A DNA stretch of 64,000 bases. It comes from Cellvibrionaceae bacterium (GTDB lineage: Bacteria > Pseudomonadota > Gammaproteobacteria > Pseudomonadales > Cellvibrionaceae). The stretch is taken from the NCBI GenBank assembly GCA_024707385.1, contig JANPZW010000009.1, positions 682,001 through 746,000 of the forward strand, read 5' to 3'. Shown one piece after another: positions 32,034 to 41,480 of the stretch. Numbering within the stretch: the first letter of the stretch is position 1; each line of letters starts with the position of its first letter. A model generated the notes under the pieces. It had not been told where the DNA came from. It searched no databases and saw nothing but the letters and a program-made list of their open reading frames with translations. The translations under genes were made by a program, and so were the position numbers.

Positions 32034-32474
32034 ATGACCTTGCCAGCCGCACCATCTCTGCAACTCCTCCTGACCGCTTTGCTGACCGGCGCACTCCTCA
32101 CGGGGTGCGCCAGCCCGGAGCAAAAGCCGAAGCCGAAATCCAAGTCGGAAGCGGAACTCAAAGCCCAAACCATTCATCTGCGTAGCGACCCAAGCACCGG
32201 TATTCCGGGCGTGCCGGGTCAGATCGTGCAAAAGCAGCTGTTCAATATAGTGGCGAGCCCAAAAGCCATCACGGTAAACGGCACCAACGTCAAAAATCTC
32301 GCCGCTCTCGAACGTCTCCTAGCCCAGCAAAAACAGCCGGCCTTCACCATCGCCGCGCATAAATGTCTGAGCCGGGAAAAGGCGGCGGAAATCATGAACG
32401 TCGTCCAGCGCTATGCCGATACGCCTATCGCGTTCGGCTCCTACGGCAAGTTGGACGACCCGGAGTGCAACTAG
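32034..32474 (+). CDS. Small lipoprotein with ExbD-like C-terminal domain
   Basis: A 146-residue protein with a signal peptide and lipobox (LLTGALLTGCAS, Cys near 25), a lysine-rich linker (KPKPKSKSE), and a compact alpha/beta domain. The pattern ITVNGTNVKNLAALERLL...REKAAEIMNVVQRYADTPIAFGS recalls the periplasmic domain of ExbD/TolR, where a strand-helix-strand-helix unit is followed by GxxxVxLxT. Two cysteines (CLS, PEC) near the end may form a disulfide. The family is not recognised; the similarity is by eye only. It lies two bases before the MazG-like gene. Confidence 0.6.
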   Translation: MTLPAAPSLQLLLTALLTGALLTGCASPEQKPKPKSKSEAELKAQTIHLRSDPSTGIPGVPGQIVQKQLFNIVASPKAITVNGTNVKNLAALERLLAQQKQPAFTIAAHKCLSREKAAEIMNVVQRYADTPIAFGSYGKLDDPECN

Positions 32475-32475
32475 G

Positions 32476-32823
32476 ATGAATGACTTTATTGCCATGCGGG
32501 ATTATTTGCGCGATTTCGCCGAGCAGCGGGATTGGACCCAGTTTCACTCACCGAAAAATCTCGCTATGGCGCTCGCCGTGGAGGCGGCGGAATTGATGGA
32601 GCATTTCCAATGGGTTGGGGAGGCGGAATCCGCTGCGCTCGAGGCGGAGAAACTGGCAGCGGTGGCCGATGAAATTGCCGATGTGCAGCTTTATCTGATC
32701 CGCCTGGCGGACCGTCTCAATATCGACATACCCCAAGCCGTCGCGATGAAAACCCGCAAAAACGAAGAAAAATATCCGGTGGAGAAAGTGCGCGGCAGCG
32801 CGCGCAAATACACGGAATATTGA
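32476..32823 (+). CDS. MazG-like nucleotide pyrophosphohydrolase
   Basis: A 115-residue house-cleaning NTP pyrophosphatase of the RS21-C6/MazG-like group. The helical fold carries the metal-binding pattern EAAELMEHFQW and DEIADVQLYLIRLAD, plus the KNEEKYPVEKVRGSARKY tail typical of the family. It hydrolyses non-canonical or excess dNTPs; the exact nucleotide cannot be deduced. It begins one base after the lipoprotein stop, so both are co-translated. The enzyme is soluble. Confidence 0.92.
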   Translation: MNDFIAMRDYLRDFAEQRDWTQFHSPKNLAMALAVEAAELMEHFQWVGEAESAALEAEKLAAVADEIADVQLYLIRLADRLNIDIPQAVAMKTRKNEEKYPVEKVRGSARKYTEY

Positions 32824-32824
32824 T

Positions 32825-32986
32825 TTATCGACGCGGCTTTTCCGCCTGCCCGGCTTGCGCCTTCAGCGCCATTTTTTCCTCCTCGTGGCGCAGCCGGCGA
32901 TAACCGTAATAACCCAGATAAACCAAGCTCAACATAACCCCGACGACCGTCACCAAACCCGCTATAACCACGCCGTCCAAATACAT
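32825..32986 (-). CDS. 53-residue small membrane protein
   Basis: A short open frame, convergent with the MazG-like gene. Its product begins MYLDGVVIAGLVTVVGVML, has one transmembrane helix (about residues 5-27), a tyrosine-rich LGYYGYRRLRHEEEK membrane-exit stretch, and a basic/acidic cytoplasmic tail. It fits a real small inner-membrane protein: clean ATG, strongly hydrophobic then charged order, high GC third positions. No family is recognised. The stop TAA lies at 32827-32825. Confidence 0.6.
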   Translation of the reverse strand: MYLDGVVIAGLVTVVGVMLSLVYLGYYGYRRLRHEEEKMALKAQAGQAEKPRR

Positions 32987-33172
32987 AACACCACCACTGC
33001 GTTAAACACTTTGATTCAGTCTAGGCGGCTCTGCCCCAAACGGTTTGACCCATATCAAGCCGTACTCCCGGCAAATTTGCGCTGTGACAAATCCCGCCCG
33101 GACAACCTCGGTTTGGGCGCGAGATCCCCCTGGGTTATGATGGCGGCCGTTTTCACCAGGGAGTCCACCGAC

Positions 33173-34324
33173 GTGCAGGTAATCAAAATTCAGGGGCAAG
33201 TTCAGGCGTACCAATGGGGCGGCACACAATTTCTGCCGACCCTGCTGGGGTATCGCAATGACAGAGGTTTGCCACAGGCAGAATACTGGCTCGGCGCCCA
33301 CCCCAGCGCACGTTCCACCAGTATTGGTGAACAATTTCCTCTGGATGAACTACTCGCGCGGCACAATGCGCCGCCACTGCAATTTCTGCTGAAAATTCTC
33401 GATGTGCAGGACATGCTGTCGATTCAAGCCCATCCCAACAGACAGCAGGCGCAAGAGGGATTCGCGCGGGAAAATGCACTGGGAATTGCACTTGATGCGA
33501 AAAATCGCAATTACAAAGATGCCAGCGATAAACCGGAATTAATGGTGGCGCTGAGCGAATTCTGGCTGCTGCACGGTTTTCGCGACATTGTGGAAATTGC
33601 CGGTCTTCTCGCTGCGCATCCTTGTCTTTCATCGCTGCGCGACATTCTTTTGCGCGATGGGCTGGCGGCGGCATTTTCCCACGCGCTGAATTTTGCGGCG
33701 GCGGATGTGCAGGCCATGCAAAAAAACCTGGCGCACACTCTCCAACAGAATTTTGCCAAACACACGCCGGAATTCTGGATTCAGCGCTGGTTGCAAAAAA
33801 ATCCCCAGGTGGAAAACGGCATACTCACACTGTTTTTTCTCAATTTGCGGAAACTCGAACCCGGCATGGCGATATACCAGCCGGCGGGATTGCTGCACGC
33901 GTATCTCGAAGGCCAGAACGTCGAACTTATGGCGAATTCCGACAACGTGCTGCGCGCCGGCCTCACGCCGAAACATATTGATGTGGAGGAATTACTGCGC
34001 ACCTGCTCGATTATTCCGAGCCGCGTCGACGATTTCATGATCGCGCCAAAAACCAGCGCCAACGGCGAAATGCGTTTTGTCACTCCGTTTACCGATTTCG
34101 AGCTGGCGGAAGCCTCACCAAAACCAAGCGAAACAATCGCCTGGCTCACCACTGTGCCGGAAATTGTGTTCTGTTACGAAGGCTCCGCCGTGATCTACTG
34201 CGGTGACGATCAAATATTGGAATTAACGCGGGGCGAGAGCGCGCTGCTGCTGCCGGAAGCCGATATTGCTCTGCGCGCGGGAGAAAGCGGCGCGCGTTTT
34301 TTCATAGCTCGCAACCTGCCCTGA
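33173..34324 (+). CDS. manA: Mannose-6-phosphate isomerase, class I
   Basis: Zinc enzyme that interconverts mannose-6-phosphate and fructose-6-phosphate. I choose the GTG at 33173, with GGGAG nine bases upstream, giving 383 residues beginning VQVIKIQGQVQAYQWGG; earlier ATGs lie in a non-conserved stretch. Zinc-ligand and active-site regions are seen: AEYWLGAHPSA, SIQAHPN, DASDKPELMVAL, and QPAGLLHAYLEGQNVELMANSDNVLRAGLTPKHID split over the cupin domain. It could support mannan use or GDP-mannose supply. Confidence 0.93.
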   Translation: MQVIKIQGQVQAYQWGGTQFLPTLLGYRNDRGLPQAEYWLGAHPSARSTSIGEQFPLDELLARHNAPPLQFLLKILDVQDMLSIQAHPNRQQAQEGFARENALGIALDAKNRNYKDASDKPELMVALSEFWLLHGFRDIVEIAGLLAAHPCLSSLRDILLRDGLAAAFSHALNFAAADVQAMQKNLAHTLQQNFAKHTPEFWIQRWLQKNPQVENGILTLFFLNLRKLEPGMAIYQPAGLLHAYLEGQNVELMANSDNVLRAGLTPKHIDVEELLRTCSIIPSRVDDFMIAPKTSANGEMRFVTPFTDFELAEASPKPSETIAWLTTVPEIVFCYEGSAVIYCGDDQILELTRGESALLLPEADIALRAGESGARFFIARNLP

Positions 34325-34443
34325 TGCTTTGCGGCCCTGCTGCCGATTTTTACATTTCCTCACAGTTTCACGCTGAAGCGCCCCCTTAGCATTGGCCCGC
34401 GCCTGATTTTTTGCGCGGCTGTGAGACAAGCCCCGTTTCCCTC

Positions 34444-34467
34444 TGCTCGCTTTTTGTAAAGTGAGCA
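34444..34467. promoter_or_regulatory. 24-base inverted repeat upstream of the beta-propeller gene
   Basis: TGCTCGCTTT-TTGT-AAAGTGAGCA pairs over ten positions with a single G-T wobble. It is centred about 88 bases upstream of the ATG at 34543. There is no T-run after it and it is 120 bases downstream of manA, so it can be an operator or a weak transcript end. No regulator is assigned. Confidence 0.35.
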
Positions 34468-34542
34468 GCAACTTATTCGGTCTTGCTCTGCTGTCACCGC
34501 CGGAGGTTAAACATCTAATTCAAATAACATGAGGGATTCATT

Positions 34543-36897
34543 ATGCGAGCGATACTCAGCCTCGCCATTGGCGGCGTCCTTTTGGCCGCCTGCGGTGGCG
34601 ACAAAGACCAAACCGGGACAGAAAACACGGTCAACTACGACCAACTGCAAAACACACCCCAGAACACATCCCGTCTGATCGCGGTAGGGGACGAACAGCT
34701 CGGTCAACACCTGAAAAATGGTATCCGCCTGCAACTCAAGGAAGGCGGACCCTATTACGCCCCGGGCCAAAACACCGGTGGCGGCGCTGCGCCGCCGACA
34801 ACAGATGTCACCTCCGGCGGTCACGGAGGAGGATTCTCCGAGACCAACGTCCACGTCCAAGGCGTCGATGAGGCGGACTACGCCAAATACGATGGCCGCC
34901 ATTGGTATGTCGCCTCTCACGCATATGCTTCCGGCGCGCAGAGCAAGCCGGGTTTTCAAATTGTCGCCACCGATCCTGCTACCCCGGATGCGGCCGTCGT
35001 CGGCACCTACAACTTCGATGAGGAATGGGGCAACGTTGCCTCACTCTACTTGGTGGGCGATCAGGACGATACCAGTCACGTCGCTGCCATCCGCAACCAG
35101 TGGGGTAACGTCTACCCCGCCCTGCCGGGTTTTCCCATCGACCGGATAGGTCTGGACACCATGCAAGGTGCTGGCTCAATGCAAGGCGCTGCTGCGATGA
35201 TCGCCTGGCCCGGTCCGCAAAACAGCAAAGTGCGCATCCAACTGGTGGACGTATCCACTCCCACCACCCCGGAGCAAGACTGGCAGATCGAGCTGGACGG
35301 CAGCCTGATCGACAGCCGTAAGATCGGCAACACCCTGTATCTGATCACCCGCTTTGATCCGTGGTTGAAAGGCCTGAACCTGGAGCGCGGTGACGGCGCG
35401 GTGCGCAACCAGAATGAGGCGCTGCTGAGTGATGCATCCGCGGAAGACCTGCTGCCGCACTATCGCATCGGCAGCACCGAATATCCCTTGTCGGTCGATT
35501 GTCTGGTGCAAGAAGGCTTGAAGAGCACCCACGGCCTCGCCTCCCTGGTCAACATCACCGCCGTCGACCTGGAAAATCAACGCGTGCTCGGCAGCACCTG
35601 CTTGAACAGCAACGTGGAAGTGATGAGCATGTCGCCAGAATCGCTCTACCTCACCGGCACGGTCTACGACCAGAACGCTCGCGCGCAAAACACCGTGATC
35701 CACAAGTTCTCCTTGGCGGAGACGGGGCCTCTTTATGAAGCAACCGGCAGCGTGAGCGGCTCTCTCGGCTGGAACTCCGACCCGGTGTTCCGCCTGCACG
35801 AGCAAGATGGAACCCTGCGCATTGTGACCAGCAGCTGGGAACAGAGTGGGCCAAAACACAAACTGACTCTGCTGCGCCAGCGCATCAATGTCCTCTTCAA
35901 AGTCAATGAGCTGCCCAACACACTAGACCCGGAGCCCATCGGCAAACCCAATGAAGACATCTACGCGGTGCGCTTCACCGCCGATCGCGCCTATATCGTC
36001 ACCTTCCAGCGCACCGACCCTCTCTACGCCATCGACTTGAGCCACGACACGCCAAAAGTCCTGGGCGAATTGGAGATCCCAGGCTTCGCCACTTATATGC
36101 ACCCAGTCGGCGACAACTTGCTGTTCACCCTCGGCCACAGCGCTGATGATCGCGGCATAGTCACCGGCGTAAAAGCCGACCTGTTTGATGTGGGCGGCAC
36201 GGCTCCGCAAGTCGTCAACTCCATAAACTTGGGCGACACCGGCAGCTACAGCGAAGCGCTGAACAACTTGCGCGCCCTGAGCTTCCTGCAACACGGCGAC
36301 GACCAACTGCGCATCGCGTTTCCCCTGACCCGCTACAACAACCGAGCAACGCCCGCCATTGGCCTGCAGCTGCTGGAGATCAACGGTCTGGACGGCGGAC
36401 AACCCAGCCTGGACGACGCCGGCATGCTGGTGGTCGATACCTTGCAATCCGGCCGCGGCGGCACCAATCGCGCCGTGCTCCACGACAACGCCGTGTTCTA
36501 CAGCCACAGCAATCTGTTTTGGGCCGCTCATTGGGACGACCTGAAAAATGCCAAAGGACCCATTGGCCAGAATCCCATCGCCTGCGATACCGAAGCCCGG
36601 CTGTCCCTGCGAATCACCGTTCTCGTCAACGCCAGCATCGACGCTTGCAAAGCGACCCTCACCGCCACCTGGGGTGACGAAAGCTACGTCCTGGATGCTC
36701 AACCCCAAGCGGGGTTGATCGCCCCGTCAGATGGCAGCGTCTGCGTATTTACCGGCCCCTATGAAGTGGGCGGCAACCTCAATGTGCAAATCGAAATGCC
36801 CGGCTACACGTCTCAAACCGTGAGCGATCTCTTCGTTCCCCGAGGCACCTGTCATGTACAAACGCAGGAACTGAGGACCGTGTTGAAACCTGAGTAG
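34543..36897 (+). CDS. Beta-propeller domain lipoprotein (Beta_propel family)
   Basis: A 784-residue secreted lipoprotein; the lipobox is LLAACGG at about residues 13-18. The diagnostic phrase FSETNVHVQGVDEADYAKYDG is split at residues about 102-122 and matches the start of the Beta_propel (PF09826-type) family of secreted propellers. Blade-like repeats follow, with phrases such as TLYLITRFDPW, SLYLTGTVYD, RAYIVTFQRTDPLYAIDL and YMHPVGDNLLFTLGHS. The last 120 residues contain cysteines and look like a separate beta domain. The family role is unknown. It ends in a strong terminator. Confidence 0.88.
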   Translation: MRAILSLAIGGVLLAACGGDKDQTGTENTVNYDQLQNTPQNTSRLIAVGDEQLGQHLKNGIRLQLKEGGPYYAPGQNTGGGAAPPTTDVTSGGHGGGFSETNVHVQGVDEADYAKYDGRHWYVASHAYASGAQSKPGFQIVATDPATPDAAVVGTYNFDEEWGNVASLYLVGDQDDTSHVAAIRNQWGNVYPALPGFPIDRIGLDTMQGAGSMQGAAAMIAWPGPQNSKVRIQLVDVSTPTTPEQDWQIELDGSLIDSRKIGNTLYLITRFDPWLKGLNLERGDGAVRNQNEALLSDASAEDLLPHYRIGSTEYPLSVDCLVQEGLKSTHGLASLVNITAVDLENQRVLGSTCLNSNVEVMSMSPESLYLTGTVYDQNARAQNTVIHKFSLAETGPLYEATGSVSGSLGWNSDPVFRLHEQDGTLRIVTSSWEQSGPKHKLTLLRQRINVLFKVNELPNTLDPEPIGKPNEDIYAVRFTADRAYIVTFQRTDPLYAIDLSHDTPKVLGELEIPGFATYMHPVGDNLLFTLGHSADDRGIVTGVKADLFDVGGTAPQVVNSINLGDTGSYSEALNNLRALSFLQHGDDQLRIAFPLTRYNNRATPAIGLQLLEINGLDGGQPSLDDAGMLVVDTLQSGRGGTNRAVLHDNAVFYSHSNLFWAAHWDDLKNAKGPIGQNPIACDTEARLSLRITVLVNASIDACKATLTATWGDESYVLDAQPQAGLIAPSDGSVCVFTGPYEVGGNLNVQIEMPGYTSQTVSDLFVPRGTCHVQTQELRTVLKPE

Positions 36898-36920
36898 GCA
36901 ATTTATTCCCCAAATACTTA

Positions 36921-36943
36921 GCCGCCTTCGGGCGGCTTTTTTT
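36921..36943 (+). terminator. Rho-independent terminator after the beta-propeller gene
   Basis: GCCGCC-TTCG-GGCGGC stem with a stable tetraloop is followed by seven T. It lies 24 bases after the stop codon and separates the propeller gene from the AT-richer DUF6795/lipase segment. Confidence 0.95.
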
Positions 36944-37135
36944 GTGGGCGCAAAGCTCCCTATGATGTAAGCCCGATCTCACAAAAGGAGTTGATATTTT
37001 CCATAGACAGAACGAACGCTAAACCATACCCTTTCGCATCCATTCCTTTCATTAATGAGAGCCTCGGGATAAACCGTGCTTATTAAATTTTTATCTTTTT
37101 CCATTCTCTTACTCTTAAGCTCAGGAGCATTCACC

Positions 37136-37571
37136 ATGACTTTTTTAGATGCAGGAAAAGTCTGCCTTTTTTTCAAAAATCTCCGGAGTTGTCACACTCG
37201 ATGGAAAACCTGCTGCAAATGCCAAGATCACCAGAACTGTCAACCTGAACAAAGACAAAGTTGACTATACCTATACGGACGAGAAGGGTTATTTTGAAAT
37301 GCCGGCCGTTTTCCAGCGGACCGTGACAAAATTTTTGCCACAGGAGTTTGTGGCGAAACAAGATATCGTTGTGCAATACGACGGTAACAGCTACGACATA
37401 TGGTCTGGAGTTAAAAGGACACCAGAGGAGAATGCCGAAGCAAGAGGTAAAACCCTCAATGTTCAGTGCGAGCTGAACAGCGAAAAGTCATTCAAACAAG
37501 TAAATAACTCGCCATATATCAGTAGATGCACATGGCCAACAGAACCCGACGAAATTGACACAGGATTTTGA
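37136..37571 (+). CDS. DUF6795-like protein (frameshifted in this sequence)
   Basis: A predicted 144-residue protein. The ATG at 37136 is chosen since AGGAG lies eight bases upstream. A T7 run (37167-37173) breaks the frame; T6 gives GKVCLFSKISGVVTLDGKPAANAKITR, which matches the opening of DUF6795 (a carboxypeptidase-regulatory-like beta sandwich). There is no signal peptide. The body contains DYTYTDEKGYFEMPAVFQ, the typical sandwich turn. It is followed after one base by the lipase gene, so the two form a tight pair. An accessory or immunity-type role for the lipase is a guess. Confidence 0.65.
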
Positions 37572-37572
37572 T

Positions 37573-38755
37573 ATGGAACTCAAACCTACGCAGGCAGCTT
37601 CACTTGCCGAGGACGTTTATGCCTTAACCAAATACACCAAGCTGGATGAGGCGGTAATTTTTCTATCCAACAAATATAAAGGCGCATTTGATTTTAATGG
37701 GGACAACATCATCAAAGGAAAAACTGGAGGCCCTGGGCTGATAAAATGCCAAACAGCTTTTGGCTTTAATTTGATTGGTAGCGGCACCTATGCCGGGCAC
37801 GCATTTATCCTTTTACGGGGTACGCAGTACTTGGCCGACTGGCTAACCAATCTCAACATCGGCTGTTCCAGATCGTCGTTCCATCAATTAGTGCATGATG
37901 GTTTTAACACTGCATTCAAAAGCATGGAGCAGCAATTTGCAGACTTCATGGAGACATCTGTCAAGAAGGGGAAAATCCACACAATTCACTGTATTGGCCA
38001 TAGCCTCGGAGGTGCGCTAGCCACGTTGTGCGGCGAGTGGATCAAGGCCAAACACGGAATAAAACCATACATTTATACATTCGGAAGCCCACGAGTTGGA
38101 ATGAATAGTTTTGCTACCACCTGTACCCGCGAAATAGGGAGTGAGCGGATATACCGGGCATATCACAAAACTGACGTAGTGCCTTGCATTCCCATATGGC
38201 CATATGTGCATACGCCTTATAGCGGTACACAATATTACCTATACTCCCCCGGAGTTTTACCTGGTGCGGAATACCATGGCATGAATCATTATGTCGCTTC
38301 GGTCCGAGGTAAGTCCTGGCAAACCCTATCCGCGTTAAAACCGGAAGAAAAAAAGCGATTTCAGTATTGCCGCCTGGCTCAAAGAAGAAGGCCCGGTCGG
38401 CGTCACTATGAAGGCGGTTGAATGGTTGGATGCTGCAATCCAGTTTGTTATTAAAAAATGTCTCGGCACGGCAGAATGGCTGGTGTCCAAAGCTATGGGC
38501 ACGTCTGCCACAATAATGGATCGTCTAGCATTTATTCTAAGTGATGGCGTCACCCTGGAGGAAAACATATCCGCCTGGGTTGTCCGACTGATACGAAAAA
38601 TACTTAGCTTCCTTGGCAGAGTCCATCATGCCTTGTCCAAAGCGGAACTCAATCGGACCTATATCAAATCCGTTTTGACTGATCTCCAGGTAAAACTGAA
38701 TGGAATTGCCCAAAACGCTTTGAGCAACGCGCTTGTGCAGGGACGAGCCCTTTAA
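37573..38755 (+). CDS. Class 3 lipase family protein with helical C-terminal extension (frameshifted)
   Basis: A 393-residue alpha/beta hydrolase after correction. The nucleophile elbow is IGHSLGGALATLCGEW; the acid is likely the aspartate of YHKTDVVPCIP and the base the histidine in GMNHYVAS, the normal lipase_3 order. There is no signal peptide. An A7 run (38348-38354) breaks the frame; A6 gives KPEEKSDFSIAAWLKEEG and joins a 130-residue helical tail (MKAVEWLDAAIQFVIKK...). Such leaderless lipases with extra helices are known among type VI secretion effectors, but no T6SS gene is nearby. The segment is AT-richer than its surroundings. Confidence 0.75.
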
Positions 38756-38801
38756 TCTCGGGCATATCAATTCAACTGAATCCTGTTCTGTCTTAAACAA
38801 T

Positions 38802-38848
38802 GGAGACATCTGGCCCGGTGCAACACCGGAGATAGCGCCAGAGTCTCC
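38802..38848. other. Long two-part hairpin between convergent genes
   Basis: GGAGAC (38802-38807) and TCTGGC (38809-38814) pair with GTCTCC (38843-38848) and GCCAGA (38837-38842), with a perfect inner hairpin CCGGTG-CAA-CACCGG (38815-38829). It lies between the convergent lipase and GH9 genes. No T-run borders it on either strand, so it is not a classical intrinsic terminator. It may be a bidirectional stop or an RNA-stability element. Confidence 0.5.
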
Positions 38849-38876
38849 TTGATCATTACCTCTAGAACAATGATTT

Positions 38877-41480
38877 TTATTGGTTCAACAACCGATCCGC
38901 CGCCAACGCCAAAAACATAAAATTGGTCGCGCCACCCCCTAAAACATATTCCGATTGTTGCCACAGGAAAGGAAATTCCTTCAGTTCCGGGAAATCCGGG
39001 GAGATCAATGCGGTTCCGACTATGACGCCACCAGGAACATAGCCGTAGTCCATACGCGTCAGACCGTAGGCGGCGCTTTTTGATTTGGCACCTACGCCTG
39101 TTGCATAGGATTGGTTATTGGATCCCGGATTGGTGCCGAGAACGTAGTGCAGAACATTCAGCAAATATTCTTTACCAAATTCCTGCGGAAAAGCCTTGTG
39201 CAGGAAGTAATGTGCCACGCCTTGATATTGCAGATCCCAACCTCGTCCCCACAGCTGCATTTTGAATGATAAGCCGTAGGGTGTATCCGCCATGCTCTGC
39301 TCAACTTTTTTATAAAAAGAAGCGGCAGACTGTCGCATGGCATCGGTTAGGTTAGCATCACCAAGATCGTGCACCACACGCGCAACAAACCAACCCACTC
39401 GCTCAAAATTCACCAGAATAAAATCGCGCTCGGAGAGAATATGAGCTTTGTATTGCGCATTACCGGTGGCGCGAAACAACTCCACCGCCGCACGCAACTT
39501 GTTGGCGCGCACCTGATCGTTGTCGACCGGGCGCTCTACCGCCCACAGCTCGGTTGCCGCTTTTAGCGTGTCGCGCGCCATTTGATCGTTGTAACCGCGC
39601 ATAGGACCAACGGCTGCCGCAATATAAGCAATGGCTTGATATTCGCGCGCTGGGTTATTTTCCATAAATACCCAGCGATCATCCGGCAGTGAAGAATGGG
39701 TTGCCGTGCGCTCGCCCAGTTTCAATTTTGGGTTGTAAATCAGATTATCCGTCTGGCCGGTAAAATCGCCGCCCAATACATATTGAGTGAGCGTCGGCAC
39801 GATAATGCCACGATATAAACGGCCCAGCGCCTTATAACCGCCCACCACCGTCAACAAGCCGTGCTCAATTTGTTGCAGCACATCGGGTTTGCCATCCGGC
39901 TCGCGGATTTCCACCAAGCGCAAATCCTGGTTAATCAGCGTATTGTCATGGGTGATGCCGAACTCGTCGTAAATCGCGCTGAGAATAAAAACTTCGCCCG
40001 CTTGCGATTCAATACGAAAATCTTCATCACCCGCGTCGTACCAGCCACCTTTGGTTAAGCCGGGCACATGCTCCATAGGTTTAAAACGCGTGAGCGTCGA
40101 TGGACCTTGCACGTAACCGTCAAAATGGTTGATGTTCACTGGCGCCATCAAAGCATCGTCGCGATGGCTGTCGTCATGCCACAGTTTGTACTTTTCTTTG
40201 ACGCGCATATGCCCCATTTGAATGGGCAGGAAGTAGTCGAGCGTCGGCTGCCAAACATTTTGTGCATAAACATTTTTGGCAATGCGGAAAGGTTTGCTGC
40301 GTGTCTCGCCCAACACCAGTTGGTACAGTCCCTCGTTTTTTATCTCGGTAAAATCAAAGTGGTAATAACGAAAACGCAGAAAATCGCCGTGTTGAGCCAA
40401 GGCTTTATCCAACACCACCTCGTGCTGACCATCCGCCGCCAAACGCACCAGCTGCATTTTGCGCGGTATTTTCCCATTGGGATCGGTTTCAATTACCGCA
40501 ACTTTTTGTTGGTTCGGGTGGTAGCCCACCATGGAGTGCTGAATAACCGGTGGCGCCACCCAATTTTTGATGACGTTGGGTTTGATCGTCCAATGAATCG
40601 CACCTTTGGTCGCACCGGCGGCCACTTCACTACGCACCACAAACCAACCATTTTGATGCTGCACACGGCCGTCCAGCAGTTGGAGATCGCCCTGGTGGCT
40701 CTCGATCACCATGCGCAATTCATCGGATTCCGGTGCAACGGATAAACGTTTGCCTACCGCCAAAGGCACGGGCACCGCCCTGTGGTTATCCAAAGGGACA
40801 ACCGCGGTTAACTCCCCTGTCGGCACTATGACGGGCGTTGGTTTGGAACCGGCCTTAGCTTCAACACCATAAGCCTGGCGCGGGAAAATGCCATTGGCGT
40901 CATCCATATACCAAGACTTGCCGAATAAATCCGTGGGATAAAGCTCCAGATTAAATCCGACTTCACCAATCCACTCCGCAGGCAGCGGCTCGTGCAGATC
41001 CACATATACGTGGATAGCGTCGCCGTCCGTATTCACTCGCAGGTCGTAAGTTAAATCGAGGTCTGGGTAGTAAATCGGGTTAAAGCCCTTCATTTTCAGG
41101 TTGTCATCCGGATACGCCAGAGTCGCACGAATTTCTCCGCGCTCCCGGTCCACCTCGCGCTTGATCAACTTGGGGGTTGCGCCCCACTGCCCAGGTGTTG
41201 CCTCCAGACGCAAATCCCCATTGCTCGCGATGCGCGTGTTGTGGCTCACCATGATCACGCCGCTCTGCCGACTTTCCGGGTAGGTGTCTGCAAACACCAT
41301 GACGCCAACGCCGCGATTCTGGAAATACTCTTTGTCATTCAGCGTGAATCGACCATCAATATGCTTAGCTACGGTAGGCTTGGCAGTACCTTTGCCCTCC
41401 GGCAGGATTGATTCACAGCCCGCCAGCAATATCCCTGCAGCGCATACAGATAAAAGAAGTGAGGAGAGTTTTGGTTTCAT
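38877..41480 (-). CDS. Glycoside hydrolase family 9 lipoprotein
   Basis: An 867-residue secreted enzyme. The signal ends in a lipobox (ILLAGC, Cys22). The N-terminal half contains beta-rich regions, including an Ig-like domain of the CelD_N type just before the catalytic part. The GH9 domain has the paired aspartates in GGWYDAGDED (about residue 475), the LGTNPGSNNQSYATG loop, and the late catalytic glutamate in QSEYVLGGGATNF (Glu844). GH9 enzymes cut beta-1,4-glucans or related chains; the non-cellulosome architecture suggests an oligosaccharide-type substrate. The ATG overlaps the upstream small ORF stop (ATGA). Confidence 0.9.
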   Translation of the reverse strand: MKPKLSSLLLSVCAAGILLAGCESILPEGKGTAKPTVAKHIDGRFTLNDKEYFQNRGVGVMVFADTYPESRQSGVIMVSHNTRIASNGDLRLEATPGQWGATPKLIKREVDRERGEIRATLAYPDDNLKMKGFNPIYYPDLDLTYDLRVNTDGDAIHVYVDLHEPLPAEWIGEVGFNLELYPTDLFGKSWYMDDANGIFPRQAYGVEAKAGSKPTPVIVPTGELTAVVPLDNHRAVPVPLAVGKRLSVAPESDELRMVIESHQGDLQLLDGRVQHQNGWFVVRSEVAAGATKGAIHWTIKPNVIKNWVAPPVIQHSMVGYHPNQQKVAVIETDPNGKIPRKMQLVRLAADGQHEVVLDKALAQHGDFLRFRYYHFDFTEIKNEGLYQLVLGETRSKPFRIAKNVYAQNVWQPTLDYFLPIQMGHMRVKEKYKLWHDDSHRDDALMAPVNINHFDGYVQGPSTLTRFKPMEHVPGLTKGGWYDAGDEDFRIESQAGEVFILSAIYDEFGITHDNTLINQDLRLVEIREPDGKPDVLQQIEHGLLTVVGGYKALGRLYRGIIVPTLTQYVLGGDFTGQTDNLIYNPKLKLGERTATHSSLPDDRWVFMENNPAREYQAIAYIAAAVGPMRGYNDQMARDTLKAATELWAVERPVDNDQVRANKLRAAVELFRATGNAQYKAHILSERDFILVNFERVGWFVARVVHDLGDANLTDAMRQSAASFYKKVEQSMADTPYGLSFKMQLWGRGWDLQYQGVAHYFLHKAFPQEFGKEYLLNVLHYVLGTNPGSNNQSYATGVGAKSKSAAYGLTRMDYGYVPGGVIVGTALISPDFPELKEFPFLWQQSEYVLGGGATNFMFLALAADRLLNQ

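Noticed and set aside
38770..38848. Integron attC site
   Set aside because: ATTCAAC fits RYYYAAC and a long hairpin follows, but the matching GTTRRRY end is absent and there is no integrase.
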